Of a stretch of DNA of 64,000 nucleotides, positions 49,649-62,608 are shown piece by piece; position 1 is the stretch's first letter, and every line of letters begins with the position of its first letter. Made by a program: the position numbers and the translations under genes. The notes beneath the pieces are model-generated. The model made no database searches. It saw nothing but the letters and a program-made list of their open reading frames with translations, and was not told the origin of the DNA. This DNA is from Trifolium pratense (taxonomy: Eukaryota > Streptophyta > Magnoliopsida > Fabales > Fabaceae). Location: contig NC_060062.1 in NCBI RefSeq assembly GCF_020283565.1, positions 22,478,127-22,542,126 on the forward strand, written 5' to 3'.

Positions 49649-51700
49649 ATGCATCCCTTCACCCTCTCCCTCATCTTCCTCTCCTTCACCCTCCTCACTC
49701 TCACAGGTAATGCTCCTCTCTCTCTCTCTCTCATTCTTGTATTCCTTTCTATTTTTTCAATATTAACTTGTACCACTTTGTTAAACTAAGAGTCGTGTAC
49801 TCTACCAACTGAGCTAGACGGACTTGTCATGTTTCTAATTCTACATTGTCTCTATTATTTTTGCAGATGGAGGTTCAATTGGAGTAAACTATGGACGCAT
49901 AGCAAACAATCTACCATCAGCAACAAAAGTAGTTCATCTTCTCAAATCACAAGGCTTAGACCGTGTCAAAGTCTACGACACAGACCCATCAGTACTCCGA
50001 GCACTCTCCGGTTCCAAAATCAAAGTCACAGTCGATCTACCAAACCAACAACTCTTCGCAGCAGCAAAAGCACCATCTTTTGCACTCTCATGGGTCGAAC
50101 GAAACGTCGTCGCTTACTACCCACACACCCAAATCGAAGCCATTGCTGTTGGTAACGAAGTTTTTGTAGACCCAAATAACTCAACAAAATACCTCGTACC
50201 CGCCATGAAAAACATCTACAGAGCTCTTCAAAAACACAATCTACACTCAGATATCAAGGTTTCTTCCCCCATTGCTCTTTCTGCTCTTGGTAGCTCTTAC
50301 CCTGCTTCATCCGGGTCATTCCGACCCGAATTAATCAAACCCGTTTTTCAACCCATGCTTGATTTTCTCCGTGAAACCGGTTCTTACCTTATGGTTAACG
50401 TTTACCCGTTTTTTGCGTATGAGTCAAATGCTGACGTCATTTCACTTGACTATGCTTTATTTAGAGAAAACCCGGGTCAGGTTGATTCGGGTAACGGGTT
50501 AAGATACTTGAATCTTTTCGACGCTCAAATCGACGCTGTTTTCGCAGCTCTTTCTGCTTTGAAATATGATGATATAAACGTCGTCGTTTCGGAAACAGGT
50601 TGGCCTTCAAAAGGTGATAGTAATGAAGTGGGTGCGAGTGTTGAGAATGCAGCTGCTTACAATGGTAATCTCGTCCGTAAGATCTTGACTGGTAGTGGGA
50701 CCCCACTTAGGCCCAAAGCAGATCTCACCGTTTATTTATTCGCGCTTTTTAATGAAAATCAAAAGCCTGGGCCCACTTCAGAGAGAAACTTCGGGCTTTT
50801 TTACCCTAATGAAGAAAAAGTTTACAACGTTCCTTTAACCGTGGAGGCTCTTAAAAATTACCATGACAACCCCTCACCAGTTGCACCGGTTTCCGGTAAT
50901 ACAAACCAGCCTACACCGGCGGTTGGCGGTAGTGGAAGCGGTGGTGTTTCTAAGAGTACTACCGGGAACACGTGGTGTGTTGCGAATCCTTATGCTGATA
51001 AAAATAAGCTACAAGATGCTTTAGATTTTGCTTGTGGTGAAGGAGGTGCTGATTGTCATTCGATTCAACCTAATGCCACATGTTATGATCCTAATACATT
51101 AGTTGCGCATGCTTCTTTCGCGTTCAACAGTTACTATCAGAAGCAAGCACGTGCTGGTGGAAGTTGCTATTTCGGTGGCACGTCGTATGTGGTCACTCAA
51201 GAGCCTAGTGAGTATTCTAAAAAATCTCTTTCTCATTGTTTTTTCTTAGACTCTAAAATATTGCGTAGTTTAGTTTAGATTTGCTAACATGAGCTGGGTA
51301 GTACTAGTCTAGTAGATATGGTATGCACGTGATTTAGGGTTAATTTGAAGAGGGAATCTTGTATGATAGTGACGTGGCATAGCTTTATTGGGTAGAGTGT
51401 ATTATTTTTGGAGCATATTGTATAATTATAGGTGGTACAATAGTGTTTACTAGTACATTGATAGCTGGAAAAATGACTTTTATTATTACAAAGGGACAAA
51501 GGTAATTGTAATTGTTGGATTGGAATTTAGCAAGTAGTACTACCCAAAACTAAAAAGGGTCAATTAGTCAAAGATTGGGCTGTGTGTCGCATTGGATTCT
51601 AATTCTACCTGGTCAGTGTCACATTGTTTAATGATTTATTTATGAGTGAGTTAATTTTTGTGCAGAGTATGGTAACTGTGAATTTCCAACTGGATACTAA
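49649..51700 (+). CDS. Glucan endo-1,3-beta-glucosidase (GH17) with X8/CBM43 domain
   Basis: Three exons: 49649-49706, 49867-51207 and 51666-51700, giving 477 residues. A signal peptide (FTLSLIFLSFTLLTLT) is followed by the GH17 domain beginning SIGVNYGRIANNLPSA. The acid/base glutamate is Glu117 (IAVGNE) and the nucleophile Glu262 (VVVSETGWPSKGD). A Pro/Gly/Ser linker (about 352-387) leads to an X8 carbohydrate-binding domain from TWCVANPYA, with its conserved cysteines, ending CEFPTGY. The enzyme cleaves beta-1,3-glucan (callose) in the wall or at plasmodesmata. There is no C-terminal hydrophobic tail, so a GPI anchor is not expected. If intron 2 is retained, translation ends soon after 51207 and the last Cys is lost. 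Intron 1 carries a tRNA-like fragment. Confidence 0.95.
49786..49823 (-). repeat. tRNA-Lys-like 5' half in glucanase intron 1
   Basis: Read on the minus strand: GTCCGTCTAGCTCAGTTGGT, then AGAGTACACGACTCTTAG. This has the D-arm and anticodon stem-loop (CTT) of a lysine tRNA. It stops at the anticodon loop with no T-arm, so it is a pseudo-tRNA or the head of a tRNA-derived SINE and not a functional tRNA. Confidence 0.65.
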
Positions 51701-51931
51701 AAGGTGAAGAGAAGGCTAACATAGGGAGCAGATGGCTGATTTTGCATTGTGTAAAGTTTATCATTAAGGTGGTGGTGACATGGGTGAAAAATATTTGAAG
51801 ATTTTTTTTGGGGTTGTGGATTGCATTAGTTTTAGTTGTTAGTATTATTATTATTATTATCAATTAAAATAATATATTTATTTGACTTTGTCATTCAGTT
51901 GGTGGAAGTTGGTTAGCTAAATTTACTTTTA

Positions 51932-52836
51932 GGGCCCGTTTGGTGCACAGGATAAGAGACAAGATAGGATAACTGTATCATATCCTGCCGCAATCCAGTG
52001 TTTGGTGATATAGCAGGATATGATAAGTTAATCCTGAAGCTTATCCTATCCTGTCTCTCTAGTTATAATTCTTATCCTGAATTTGAGCTGGGTTACCAGC
52101 AGGATAGGATAAGAAGAAAAAAAAATTACTGATTTATTTTATAAAATATATTTAAAATACATAAAATAAAATTAATAAAATATAAATAATTAAATAATTA
52201 ATTTTTAAATATATATGTGATTTTCTCATAGGGGTAATTTTGTAATTTATATATTCTAAAAAATCAAAATTTTACTAAAATTACAATATTTTAAAGTAAA
52301 ATGATTATTAAAAAATTGACAAATAGGGATATTAATTTAAATTTTATAAAAAATTAAATATAATTCTTTTGCAATAATAGTTTTATTATTTACGTATGAG
52401 ATATATCATATATTTATTTGGCTTATCTAACATGTATATATTATTGAGTTATTTATTTGATCATGATTCATATAAAAAATTAAACTTGATTATTTTCTCA
52501 TGATTTTTATTTTAAATTATATAAAGTTATTTGATTACTTATTTATATTTTTCTATTTATAAAATTCAAAGTATTACAAAATAATTTTAAAAAAATAACA
52601 ATTGTTTTACAAGAGTAATTTTGTCAATTAAATATGTTATATATCTTATCATATTATTATGAGCAAGTATGTATTAAAAACAAAATATAATAGTTATCAT
52701 GTTTGTTATCCTGTGTGCACCAAACATAGGATATGATAACTGAGTATAACTGTTATCCTGCTGTTATCATATCCTATCCTTATCCTGTTTTATATCCTAT
52801 CCTGTCACTATGCTATCCTGCGCACCAAACGGGCCC
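51932..52836. mobile_element. PIF/Harbinger-like non-autonomous element
   Basis: 905 bp flanked by TTA (51929-51931 and 52837-52839). Terminal inverted repeats are GGGCCCGTTTGGTGC and complement, extending into CAGGATA. Both ends are crowded with GGATA/TATCC words, while the centre is very AT-rich with no transposase. TTA targets and GGCCCGTTTGG ends fit Tourist-like elements. It lies about 230 bp downstream of the glucanase stop. Confidence 0.9.
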
Positions 52837-52839
52837 TTA

Positions 52840-54297
52840 GAGACTTAATTAATGAAATTGTATCTAAGTTTTTAATGCTTTGCAGATAGTCTAAGGTTTC
52901 GTTAATTTCAATCCAAATGAAACACTTATTTGAGATGAAACATTCCTCTATTTGTGCTTGCCAAATTAAGGCAGGTTTGATCTTATTGACTAAGATAAAA
53001 AAAATGGGATTTCACAAAAGATATTAAGATAGTGAAATTAATTTCATCAATAACAGTAACCAAAAAAAAAAATTTCATCAATAACTGATTTGTTACAACA
53101 CTTCTATTTATAGAACTAATGCACATCATAATTAACTGCTACCATACCTAATTTGCTATACTATTTAATACTTTGATGGACCCTCTCCAGCTGCAACATT
53201 TGATTAATGTGATTTTGTAGTGTAGATGAGATTTGTGTATGTGTCAATGTTACGTAATGAAGAGTGCTAACAATTAAGAGATATTGATGCGGTTCTACAA
53301 TATTTACTTAGCTTATAAATAATACATGCTAACATGCATGGATGATGATATAGTACTTTTGAATTGGGCATATTAGATTCATGCATGATATGTAATGATA
53401 ATACGTTTATTGGAGAAGAAATTGTATTGCTTCAACAAAAAGAAAGAAATAATAAGCAATAAAAAAGAACACAAATAATAAAAAGTCATTTTAGATGTAG
53501 CTAGCAATTTGGTTGTGAACTTATAATATTCAAATGCTAGTCTCCCTCCTCCTTCTGTCCATGCAAAGAAGCACCACTTAAGTAAAATCTATTTTTCTGG
53601 TGCATTCAGACCTAGAAAACTAGGTTAAAAAATGGAAAAGGAGTCAATATATTTATCCGGGTTTACATAACGCTTATTTGAGTTTAAGGAGTCAATATAT
53701 TTAGTATCCATCCCATTAGTTCGTAGATTTTTTAGCTAAAATGAGAGTTAATTCTCAGTCATCCTGATTTATGGTTGAACCATTCATCTAAAAGAGAGGG
53801 GAAGGGGCCTATGTATTTGCATGACTCCTGCGAATTTTACCCTACCCAACCTCCTATCGGTCCTGCCACCACGCCACAGAACGGGAGCTCGTGTAGAACC
53901 TTTTATTTCTAGCAGTTGACCTATCATTTGACATGTTTAAGAAGAGAGTAGTTTTTTATAGACAAATGTTAAGTTAGTGACTATAAAGTAAGTTTACAGA
54001 GTTAAAGTCTCATAATATGTCTCTTACTTAAAACTCTTTCAATCTCTATTGGCTCATCAACCAAATAGCCTATGTAATTTAAATGATTGCAAAGTTCATT
54101 TTCAACAAATGCTGCTGGTCAATTTATTTATTTTTGTCTATACAATGAAGATATAATATCTTACCACAATTCCATCCTCCATTGCAATTGACTGGTTAAT
54201 AGTTACACAATTTTTTCTTTATAAAAGTATATTCCAATTCTCATGGGAAAACAGTTCTTAAGTGATGCATTATGTGGTGGGGCATGAATTCACATAG
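52840..54297. other. Spacer downstream of the glucanase
   Basis: AT-rich; nothing supportable was found on either strand. Confidence 0.6.
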
Positions 54298-54309
54298 GCA
54301 GCCTGATGC

Positions 54310-54501
54310 GGAATTGGATCTGGTGCAATTATTTTTCCATGCAGTCGTTTAATAGTCGTCCGATCACGATCGGACGGTTTAAACAAATGCAGTTAATATA
54401 TAATAATAGTTTAAATCATAACCGTCTGATCTTGATCGGACGGCTATAGATGTCCTGACTGCATGACTGCACCGAAAAAGCAACTGCACGGAATCCGGAT
54501 C
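54310..54501. mobile_element. Mutator-like MITE
   Basis: About 192 bp flanked by the 11-bp direct repeat CAGCCTGATGC (ending at 54309 and beginning at 54502). Ends are imperfect inverted repeats, GGAATTGGATCTGG against GGATCCGGATTCCG. The interior has two GATCGGAC palindromic blocks. A 9-11 bp target suggests the Mutator superfamily. Confidence 0.75.
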
Positions 54502-55479
54502 CAGCCTGATGCAGTAGCTAATGGCAACAAGTTTCAAAGATGCACAAAAGTTGCCCATAAATTATATATGACATTCTCCACATTACAGTGATCATAATGC
54601 CAATTTGATAATCTAAAAGGGCACCTTCTTTAACATTATTTTATTATATTATACTATTACTATAATAATAATTTATAAAAGGAAGAATAATCTTATAGAT
54701 ATTTATAAGGTCTAATTTAACTGATATTACCAATATTTGTACATTTGTTTGCGGAAAAAGCACACACCCAACAACATCTTCAATCTGATTCAAACTTAAA
54801 ATTTTAAGTTGTATGCTAATTTGTATGATATTTATCACTTTGTCTACTGATAATTCTGAAGAATGATGTCATAAAACTCTCAATCGGATGTAAGAATGAC
54901 ACAAGGATGAAAGAATAAATACGAGAAGGAAATGAAAAACATAATGCAGTAAAAGGTTAAAAGGAGAAAAATATAGAAGTATATATAAAATAATAATACT
55001 AAAATGGAGTATTGACTAAAAATAATACTAGTAGTAGTATAAGAGAAAGAGAACATGAAAAAGTCACAAGTCCTTTATATAATGTCTTTTGCCCTTTCTA
55101 TCTATGGCGGGGTCCCGAAAGTAGAACCCATGTGACTAAAGCTGCACTGCAAACTATTATAACGGCCAACTCTTTGTGTGTTAGTACTGTATTTTATAAA
55201 AACGATTTTTTATCAATTTATATTTGAATAGTTTTGATGACAATTGCTTTTGAGGAATCAAATTTTAGGTTGAAAGGTGAACATAATTGTGGCCAAATCA
55301 CATTTATTAGATCCTAAGATGTCTAAATTACATTTGTTTTCATTTAACTTAGACTCCGGTCTGAACATGATATTGTTGCGAGCATTTCAAAGACTTAATA
55401 TAATTGCTAACCAAATGAGATGATGATTTTTAACATTTTTCTTGTATTTCACCAAGTCTCCAAATCCATTGAAATGACC

Positions 55480-56385
55480 TCATCACCTTTGCATTAAATC
55501 AATATTCATCCACACCTGAAATGGGAAAGAACAATTAAAAAATAAGTGATGAATGTATTCATCTTCTTTAAAACGAAAATCACACCACCTTTCACGTTGA
55601 TTAACAATGATTTCTTTCCTAAATAGAGTCATTCGCATTGGAAGTCTCTTTAATAGTAATCTCCACCCAAATATGATCGCTTTGGAAGGGACATCATTTA
55701 CCCATAACGCAAACATAATAGTCTCACCCAAAGCCGAAGACTCTACACGGTTAAGAAGAAATTGATAAGATGAAGACACTGAAAAACTACCAGATTGCTA
55801 ACGTTAGAGTGGAACCAATCATCATTAACTCGACTGACCTTTGCTGTCTTTGTTCCCTATTGATAGGAAATTAGAGCACAAAATTAAAAGGAAAAAGCTA
55901 ATCCCTCTCCATTTCTTTTTGCTGAGCAAAACTTGATTAAAAAGATCAAGATTCTTTATATCTAGCTGCCCTCCTTTTTCTTTTCGGAGACAAATTGTTT
56001 CTCAACTAACACAACAAATCTTCTTGTTATCTGAACTTTCTCCTTATAAAAAATTCTTTTGGGTACTAACCAGTTCCTTGATGACACAAACCGAAACCTT
56101 AAAGAAAGAGAAGAAATAAAGAGGTAAACTAGATAACACCGAATTAATAAGAATGACTCTACTGCCAATAGATATATTCGGATCTTTCCAACCATTAAGA
56201 GTTAAGACACTTCCTCATAGATTCCATAATAGGATTCCAAGTAACTTTCCTCCTTGGATTTGCTCCTACCAAAATACCAAGAAAACGAAAAGGGATAGAG
56301 TTTACCTCACAATGTAAGAAAGATGACGCAACAGCTAAGAAATCTTCTTCGATGTTGATCATGTACAATTTACTTTTAAAGAAAT
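55480..56385 (-). pseudogene. LINE reverse-transcriptase relic with zinc-binding domain
   Basis: On the minus strand, from about 56385, a broken frame matches the end of a plant L1-type reverse transcriptase (RFLGILVGANPRRKVTW, WNPIMESMRK). It is followed by the reverse-transcriptase zinc-binding region at 55779-55483: VPSKAIIFGWRLLLKRLPMR, then CDFRFKEDEYIHHLFFNC and FQVWMNI. Several stops and frameshifts separate the pieces. RNase H is not adjacent. 54512-55479 between the MITE and this relic holds nothing else recognisable. Confidence 0.85.
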
Positions 56386-56633
56386 CAAAGGTTATAATTT
56401 TAATATTAGTGATTTGTTATGATGTATCAGATAATATTTATCTTTAATTTATTAATTAGAAGTTAATATTCAATCACTCTCTAAATCAACGTAGAACTAA
56501 ACTGACAACAGTAAGATCATGCGTGGTATTCATTTATTTCTTCATAAACTTGCAAGTATTTTAATTTGAAGAAGCAAATTTTCTAATTATAACCAAGCTA
56601 TTAGATTAGACATGATGACAAGGGAGGCCAATT

Positions 56634-57004
56634 CTAACATATCAAGTCTTCCATGGTGCACAAATTACTCATATTATTATAACGAATACGAATTTTACAA
56701 AATCGATCGTTGGATTGAAAATTTATATTATATAGATCATCCATAATTTATTTTAAAAAAATCGAAAATCATTTGATATGTTATTGAGACACATCAAAAT
56801 TAACGGTTTATGAGTTTTTATTATATACCGTTAATCTTGATTGGTCTCGATAACATATCAAACAATTTTCGATTTTTTTTTAAAAAATTATGGATGATCT
56901 ATACGATATAAACTTTCAATCCAACGGTAGATTTTATAAAATTCGTATTCGTTATAATAATATGGGCAACTTATGCATCATGGAAGACTTGATGAAGTTG
57001 TTAG
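56634..57004. mobile_element. Foldback (long inverted repeat) element
   Basis: 371 bp made of two inverted arms of about 175 bp with almost no loop. The left arm has TCAAGTCTTCCATGGTGCA, ATTATTATAACGAATACG and GATCATCCATAATTT, and the right arm has their complements in reverse order. A few mismatches are present. Ends read CTAACA on both strands. No coding capacity. Confidence 0.88.
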
Positions 57005-58496
57005 TCAAAGCCTACATAGTCTTTTCTTTACTATATATCTAAAATCCTCTGATCATTTAACCCTCAAGAGCATGCATCATGTAACCTTCCCAATCAAACA
57101 AGATGACCTAATCATACTCTCTCCTTGATTTCATTTTCATTCATTCATGGTGTTGGCTTTTTTCTAAGAATAAAATCAAAACAAGAGTCAATAAGAATTA
57201 TGTCACCCACGTCTTTGTACCTTAGTTTTATATTTTTATTTTCCAATTATACTATATGAGGCAATTTGAAAATAAATATAAAAATATATACAAGAAAAGA
57301 AAAGAGTAGGAAAATTAAGCCATGTTCCAAAGAAAGTTTAGAAATAGAAAACAAAGGTGGTGTTCCACTTGGTGTGTCGGGTTATGTTGAAACTTCAACC
57401 ACGAGATGTGTTATAATTAGTTAGATTCTCTCTATGGCTCTGCAAAATCAAAATTGTCATTTACCACTAAGTCACATGCTATATGTGTTGTCTCATATAG
57501 TAATTCCAAAGTTCAAACATTCATTTATGATACCATATATGGTGTCATGCCACTGTTGTTGTGAGTGATGACTCAATAAGAGTAAGTATTTTTCAACATT
57601 ATTGTATTTTGGGAATTATATACTGGTGGTATCCAGCCCATGCATTATCATTTCGACAGCAATAATAATAATAAAATAAAAATCAATAATTTATTATGGT
57701 TAACTATTTTTTTAATTGATGATAAAGTCAATAATTTTTTATTAGAAATTTGACATTAAATGAAGATATAAAAAAAATAAAAGACTATAAAAAAGACTAA
57801 ATAAGAAAATGTTAGAACAATAAAGCTCAATTGCTTCCACCAAAACAAGTTCTTTTTTATGCCACACAAATGGGAAGTTTTTTTGTTACCCCAATGTTAA
57901 TACTAGTTAGGTAAAAAAAAGAAAGAAAGTTGAGGTCCAAGAAAAGTGTCTTGTTATCTGCCTAATGGTCGACTCTTCGAATCATAACTTGTTCCGAATT
58001 AGATCAAGGGCTCAACCGTGTGGGTCACCTGACTCATGAATAAGTAAAGGAGATCATACAATAGACACGTGCACCGTTTGACATAGTCGCTTTGTTGCCA
58101 TCAGACAATATTTGTCATGATCATAGGGGGTAGAAGAATATTCTAAGTCTTTACAACCATAATTTCTTCCTTATATAAAGCCTGCCTACTTCAGGTATAC
58201 ATGTACCATCTCGCACTCTATGGCATTTACTGATTCGATCGTCGTAGTGTATACAAATACCACACCCTCCTTCACAACAAAGTTTCACCAACGACCATCT
58301 AAATTACCAACCAAAGTGCTTACACAGTTACACAACAACTACTATACAACATTATAATCCAGATCTAAGGTTCGAAGAGTATTATAATTGAGAACTCACA
58401 ATCTCAATATAATTTTGTATTATCTGAGAACTCACAATTTTTTCTCAAACTGAAGGTGTCACTTTATTTTTTTCCATTAGATTATAGCCTCTTGAG
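57005..58496. other. Spacer, part possibly LTR-like
   Basis: 57950-58340 has an ordered set reminiscent of an LTR promoter: TTATATAAAGCCTGCC (58173-58188) followed by TTCAGGTATACATGTACC. No paired LTR or primer site was found. Nothing else is supported. Confidence 0.35.
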
Positions 58497-59160
58497 TAGG
58501 GGTGGCATAATGGATGGATAAGATGAATTTGGATTTAGAATCCACCAATTTTTTTTTTTTTTTTAAAAAAATATCCAATTCAATCCAATCCATTCATTAA
58601 GCATATGATCCATCCTAATACATTTTTAAAAATTAAATAAAATATATAATTCTTAAAAAAATTAAAACATATTTAATAATTGATAAAGAAATACATTTTT
58701 ATTTATTTTTTAAGTAAAATTTTATTCAATTTTATGATTGAATTTGTATATAATTAGCCTAAAACAATTTCTTAACAAGGCCCAAATAGTTTTCTACTAA
58801 GCCCAAAGAGGTTTTTTCTGCACCATCCTAATAATAGAATTTATTTATATAATTTAATAATATAATAAATAAACATTTAAAAACTTATGGTGGAGGACCG
58901 ATGGTCAACACAAGATCACTAGTGGTCGAATTTGATTTATATTTTTTAATATTTTGTTTTTATATAAATCTAAAATAATAGTTAAAATGATTCATTGGTT
59001 TTCTAAAGATTGTTGGACAGATCAAATCCATCCATTTAATTAGATGAATGGATTGAATCCAATCATTAACAGTTTTTATTGTCTAATGGATGAACTGGAT
59101 AGATTTAGAGTGGACGAATGATGGATTAATGAATTGTCCAATAAAATGTCAACACTGATT
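58497..59160. repeat. Low-complexity ATGGAT-rich repeat, possible hAT relic
   Basis: Begins GTAGGGGTGGCATAATGGATGG, a start seen in some hAT-type MITEs, and shows clusters of ATCCA and TGGATGAAT-type words at both ends. No convincing target duplication was found. Confidence 0.35.
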
Positions 59161-59469
59161 AAAAGTCAACCGATTAAATACATAGTATAACTACACATAG
59201 AGCTTAAATAGAGATCAAGAAAGGCAATGAGAACTAAAAACCCCTTTCTGAAACACAAAAAAACAAGAATCCTAGAATAGAGACATATTACTAAACTAGA
59301 AGTATAAAATTTTGTCAAAAGATATTTTGAAACAAAAAGAATAACCAATTGATCCAAATAGTATTTGAACTTTGGGTTTCATATTGGGCTTTAGAGGCAG
59401 GCTGATGCAAAGTCCATAATCACACTATCAAGTACTGTGCAGAGCAGATACGGGAAGAAATATGTTGAG

Positions 59470-59950
59470 AATTACTTTTGCCATCCCATCGGCAAGTCGT
59501 GCGTCCTACGCGTTTTTTATTTTACTCTTCCGCTACTTAAGTAGCGGATATTATAAAAATTAATTTTTTTTAGGATAAAACACCCTATCAAGATTGTAAT
59601 AAAGTCCGCTCCGCTACTTAAGTAGCGGACGTTATAACAATGTGAGAAAACACCCCATAACATGAAAGCTTCTCATTTTTTTTTGGCACAATTTTTTTTA
59701 TATTTTTAACGGACGTTATAAAAATATGAAATTTGAGGGAAAAAAATACTCCATAACATGAAAATTTAGTGATAATAATAATAATAATAATAATATCTTA
59801 TTATGACTAAATTTTCATATTATGGAGATTGATGATATTAAAGGCAAGAATATGAAACCAAATGTTCAAAACCGCATAAATGAGATTTTTGAAAAAAAAA
59901 CCTTCAAATCCACTACTTAAATAGCGGACGACAGAAATATATTGATGATT
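59470..59950. repeat. Palindrome-bearing dispersed repeat (CTTAAG family)
   Basis: CCGCTACTTAAGTAGCGG occurs at 59530-59547 and 59611-59628, and a decayed form is at 59910-59927. Related words (ACGGACGTTATAA, GAAAACACCCCATAACATG) repeat three times with a spacing of about 80-150 bp. An (ATA)n run lies at about 59773-59792. Confidence 0.65.
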
Positions 59951-62608
59951 TCGTAGGGCTGCTCCAAAATTAGGGCCGCAAAAGTAAATCTCAAATATGT
60001 TTGGGTTTATTGAATTCATGATCTAGCGGGCTATTTTTTTCGTTGTCCCTCTTCTTTCTGTTTTCACTCACTTTCCTTAACTTCATCTTCAACAACCAAC
60101 ACCCGCCAATTTTCCATATCCTTCACTCTCAATTTCACTAAGTTTCCTCCCAATTTCGTTAAGTTTCCTCTTAATTTCGTGAAACCTTCGCTCTCGATTT
60201 CAATAACCTTCACACTTCAACAACCAAAACTTTCACTCTCAATTTCCTACACAATCGCTTCCGCCATCGTTTTCCCCTTTCTCACTCCCCTTTTTTAGCT
60301 ATTCTGTGAGCCATCACTTCAGATCGATGGCTCGTCGCATTTGGATTTCATCGAGTTGTAGTCGTTTGGATTTCACAGTACGTCGCATTCGGATTTCACG
60401 GTTTGTCGCATTCCAATTTCATCGTTTGGATTTCATTTATGATTTTGCCTTGTTGTACCCTAAGTTTACTTCTTTTGTTAGTTTTCAGGTTGATTTACTT
60501 GCTCTCTTCACATAGTTTATAAAAGGTAAATTGAAATAATTTTACTGTCATACTGTTGTTGAATTGAAAGCTATATGATTATGAATTAACACAAGAGCTT
60601 TATGATTCTAGCTTTAATTTTATAATTTGATTCAGAGCTAGAAACAAGTTTAGATTTTCTAAATTTAACCTATGGAATTTTGATACTTGAAGCTTCCATA
60701 ATTTTAGTTCATTATTGTAATAAACCATGCCTAATGTCATGTTCATGATTATATTGTGTTTTCGTCTACGTTTTCTGGTGTATGATTATCATGAAAAAAT
60801 ATATTGAGATGACATTTTTTTTAAAGTAGTCTATCATGTTTGATTATAATTGTAGTTTTGTTGTCTTAATAATTGCTGAATTGAAGTTGGTTTGAGGCAT
60901 ATTATAGTACATTCGTAAGAACTCGGCTTAACCATGATTATTGTAAAATTCCAATTCTTTACATATTAGTAATTACTGTTAATTGTTTCTTGTTGGCTTA
61001 GGTAAAATTTATGAGTAACTATTTTCTTCCCAACTCCAATATAAATTCTCAAGTAACTACAATGAAATTTCACTTTAATGTTGCTTTAGTTTCTAATTGA
61101 TCAATAACTTTAGTCGAGCAATTATGAAACTTAGAGGGCCAATTGATCAATAACTTGATTCACTTTAATGTTGCTTTAGTTTCTTTTTCTCATTTGTTTT
61201 CTTTTCTGATTTTGAACGACTTTATATTGAGGAGATCATTAAGTGGTAACAGAAACAATCAGCTACATTGGGTACTCCACACACTACAAGTAAATTGTAG
61301 CAACTGGTATGGTCGGTAATGACCTTCTCAAGTAAGCTTTAGAAACTTGGTGGTGTTATTGCTCTTCTGGATGAGGCCTGGTATGTGACCTTTGTTTATT
61401 ATTGCAGTTTGAGCATGAGAAAATGAGTTCTGAGATTGTAGCTCGTGTATTGGTTAAGGTTTGGTTTAATCAATTTTTTGATTGTTCAATTAAAATTGTG
61501 GATGTGCTTATTACTAGATAGTTGATGTTAGCACATGCTCAAATCTTTGTTTTTGTTTTTTTGAATAGGCTCTCATGCATGGCTATGCCAACTCCAAACA
61601 TCAGCCTATGTCTCATTTTAATTCCAGAACGTGTGGTATATGATTCTTACAAAGTATTCTTTTCTTTGTAGTTGTTCTTGTTCTCATGCACGATTAATTA
61701 GATATCTGAATGGTCCCTTCATTCTTGTTAGATGTCTTTGATTGAGCATGACCTAATAATCAATTCCAATTTTATGAATTTTTCTCTGTGATTCTTTAGT
61801 ATTACGTAAGTTTTATGAATTTTCTGTTTACTATGAATATTAGCAAATGGAGGAGCAGTTCAAGACACTGATAGTTCTGTGATTCTTTAGTATTACGTAA
61901 GCATGCATCATTTAGTTTTCATGACTTATATCATTTAGTTGCCACTTGCCATGGATTAAGAAGTTCTTAGAAACCAGTGATTAATATTGATTCTGGTCTT
62001 TAAATCAATGAGGTAGCTACTTATGAAATATTTTGGTAATGTGTTTGTTTTGTATTAATGTTGATCTTTTATATACATGTATTGGCTTTTCTTGTTATAT
62101 ATGATGATATCAATATAGCAGACTATTATTGTATTCTAACAGAGTAGTGAAGCAAATGCAGCTTTTTTTTTTTTTAAAAAAGAAGTTAGCCACATTTAGA
62201 GAAGTGACAAAGTTTTATTCAAGGTTAGCCACGCCTAAAACCAAATTTAAAAGAGTAGGTCGAAAAATTCTGATTTATTCACTTAGTAATACATTTATGC
62301 CCAAATTACATCATAATATGGGGAAGGGAAATACATAAATGAACAAATAATATTACTTTCCATAATAATCACACAAATATGTCACCAAAAAAAAAAGAAA
62401 GGGTGACAATGAAAATACACAATATTATTCATTAATACAAATAGAGTTGTGTTATTTCAACAACTATTTTTGACAACTTTTGGGACAACTAAAAATACGC
62501 AATGTGGGTATTGACACAATCACACAAAAATCAAGGCAAATAAACAATTATTAAAAAAATTAAAATGACTTTTACATAAAAAGGTTGTCCCGAATGGTTG
62601 CCAAAATA
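59951..62608. other. Spacer before the ankyrin/PGG gene
   Basis: 60040-60300 is CT/TC-rich, like a plant leader, but the open frame at 60306-60515 is short and of low complexity. 61340-61460 contains exon-like pieces between splice-like signals that could be a captured gene fragment. No gene can be claimed. 62339-62608 is 3' flank of the next gene. Confidence 0.5.

Noticed and set aside
49786..49823. Functional tRNA-Lys gene
   Set aside because: The T-arm and 3' acceptor strand are missing, so it cannot fold as a tRNA.
50461..50706. Minus-strand open frame opposite the glucanase
   Set aside because: Shadow of the coding strand in a GC-richer exon; no independent support.
60306..60515. 69-codon Arg/Phe/Ser-rich open frame
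   Set aside because: Composition follows a TTTCATCG-type repeated DNA word rather than protein constraint, and no family is recognised.
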